Shown here: positions 63,564 to 64,000 of the stretch, in pieces | Numbering within the stretch: the stretch's first letter is position 1 | Layout: every line of letters starts with the position of its first letter | Assembly: GCA_029167225.1 (NCBI GenBank) | Contig: JARFNK010000005.1 | Coordinates: 124,001 to 188,000 of the forward strand | Length of the DNA stretch: 64,000 nt | Direction: 5' to 3' | Origin: Sphingobium arseniciresistens | GTDB lineage: Bacteria; Pseudomonadota; Alphaproteobacteria; Sphingomonadales; Sphingomonadaceae | Translations under genes and position numbers: made by a program | The notes under the pieces: model-generated | What the model saw: only the letters and a program-made list of their open reading frames with translations | Databases searched by the model: none | Told to the model about the DNA's origin: nothing

Positions 63564-64000
63564 CTATGTGTGGCTGCGGCCGAAATCGGGGGCGGGATCG
63601 TCCTGGCCCTCGTCGATGATCGCGCGGCGGATGGCGCGGGTGCGGGTGAACAGGTCGAACAGGGTGTCGCCATCGCCCCAGCGGATCGCGCGCTGCAGCA
63701 TCGACACATCCTCGGTCAGCCGCTGGAGGATTTCCAGCACGGCTTCGCGATTGTTGAGGAAGACGTCGCGCCACATGGTCGGGTCCGACGCGGCGATGCG
63801 GGTGAAGTCCCGAAAGCCGCCCGCCGAATATTTGATGACCTCGCTTTGCGTCACCTGCTCCAGGTCGGAGGCCGTGCCGACGATCGAATAGGCGATGAGG
63901 TGCGGGACATGGCTGGTGACGGCAAGGACGAGATCGTGATGCTCGGGCGACATCAGCTCGACATTGGCGCCCAGCGCTTCCCAGAAGGCAGACACGCGCG
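63564..64000 (-). CDS. tyrA: Prephenate/arogenate dehydrogenase, C-terminal part (5' end outside window)
   Basis: The frame is open to the window edge. FWEALGANVELMSPEHHDLVLAVTSHVPHLIAYSIV is the conserved helical dimerisation region of TyrA, followed by SAGGFRDFTRIAASDPTMWRDVFLNNREAVLEIL. It belongs to tyrosine synthesis. The nucleotide-binding N-terminal half lies beyond 64000. Confidence 0.93.
   Translation of the reverse strand, partial: RVSAFWEALGANVELMSPEHHDLVLAVTSHVPHLIAYSIVGTASDLEQVTQSEVIKYSAGGFRDFTRIAASDPTMWRDVFLNNREAVLEILQRLTEDVSMLQRAIRWGDGDTLFDLFTRTRAIRRAIIDEGQDDPAPDFGRSHT

Noticed and set aside
1..64000. CRISPR array, rRNA operon, prophage or intact insertion sequence
   Set aside because: No regularly spaced direct repeats, rRNA sequence, phage structural genes or transposase were seen.

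Overview
The window is a GC-rich alphaproteobacterial chromosome segment, most likely from the Sphingomonadaceae. Support for this comes from a DUF1674/SDHAF4 gene divergent from htpX, UrcA, DUF1491, DUF6489, MmcB and HPF proteins, frequent 4-bp ATGA/GTGA gene overlaps, and dispersed short repeats of a kind common in sphingomonads. The assignment rests on protein recognition by eye, not on a database search.

Layout. 1-7.7 kb: exported S8 protease (cut by the window edge), a HAD nucleotidase with dapD, queG divergent from an ABC-2 exporter pair, and exported msrB. 7.8-12.9 kb: a four-gene minus-strand cassette (FAD mutase-like protein, GtrA, sulfatase-fold transferase, GT-C-like membrane protein) that looks like envelope glycan modification. 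13-20.4 kb: urcA, then a minus-strand run rsmB-rpe-heparinase-purH ending in a strong terminator, then htpX divergent from the SDHAF4-like gene. 20.6-29.6 kb: galU, TPR/hydrolase genes, an XRE regulator with membrane partners, thrS-infC, and msrA with a small membrane protein. 29.7-39.5 kb: aspartate aminotransferase, pabB-pabC, a ubiquinone-type hydroxylase, a lower-GC patch, YgjP-like and YcgN proteins, SCO, an ankyrin protein, mmcB and a cell-wall hydrolase.

39.6-57.8 kb is the replication-origin neighbourhood. The genes dnaQ-coaE-aroE-maf-ppsR run away to the left. hemE-hemJ-rho and, further on, mnmE-mnmG-rsmG-parA-parB run away to the right. The 280-bp gap between ppsR and hemE (45505-45784) carries five good DnaA boxes, six GANTC sites, an AT-rich end and a perfect TTAA-N7-TTAA CtrA-type box just before hemE. 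This is the Caulobacter/Rickettsia-type alphaproteobacterial oriC. Four parS-like sites lie 8-10 kb away, in and around mnmG-rsmG-parA. Genes on both sides mostly point away from the gap, as expected from leading-strand bias.

57.8-64 kb: tRNA-Leu(GAG), a zinc-ribbon membrane protein, ftsE-ftsX-ydcF-type genes, a foreign-looking low-GC HEPN-like gene, plsC, and the C-terminal part of tyrA running off the window.

The observations most worth following up are the cell-cycle-type wiring of the origin, the apparent CTG start of mnmE, the likely AUA start of infC, the long composite repeats, the orphan HEPN-like gene and the glycan cassette.
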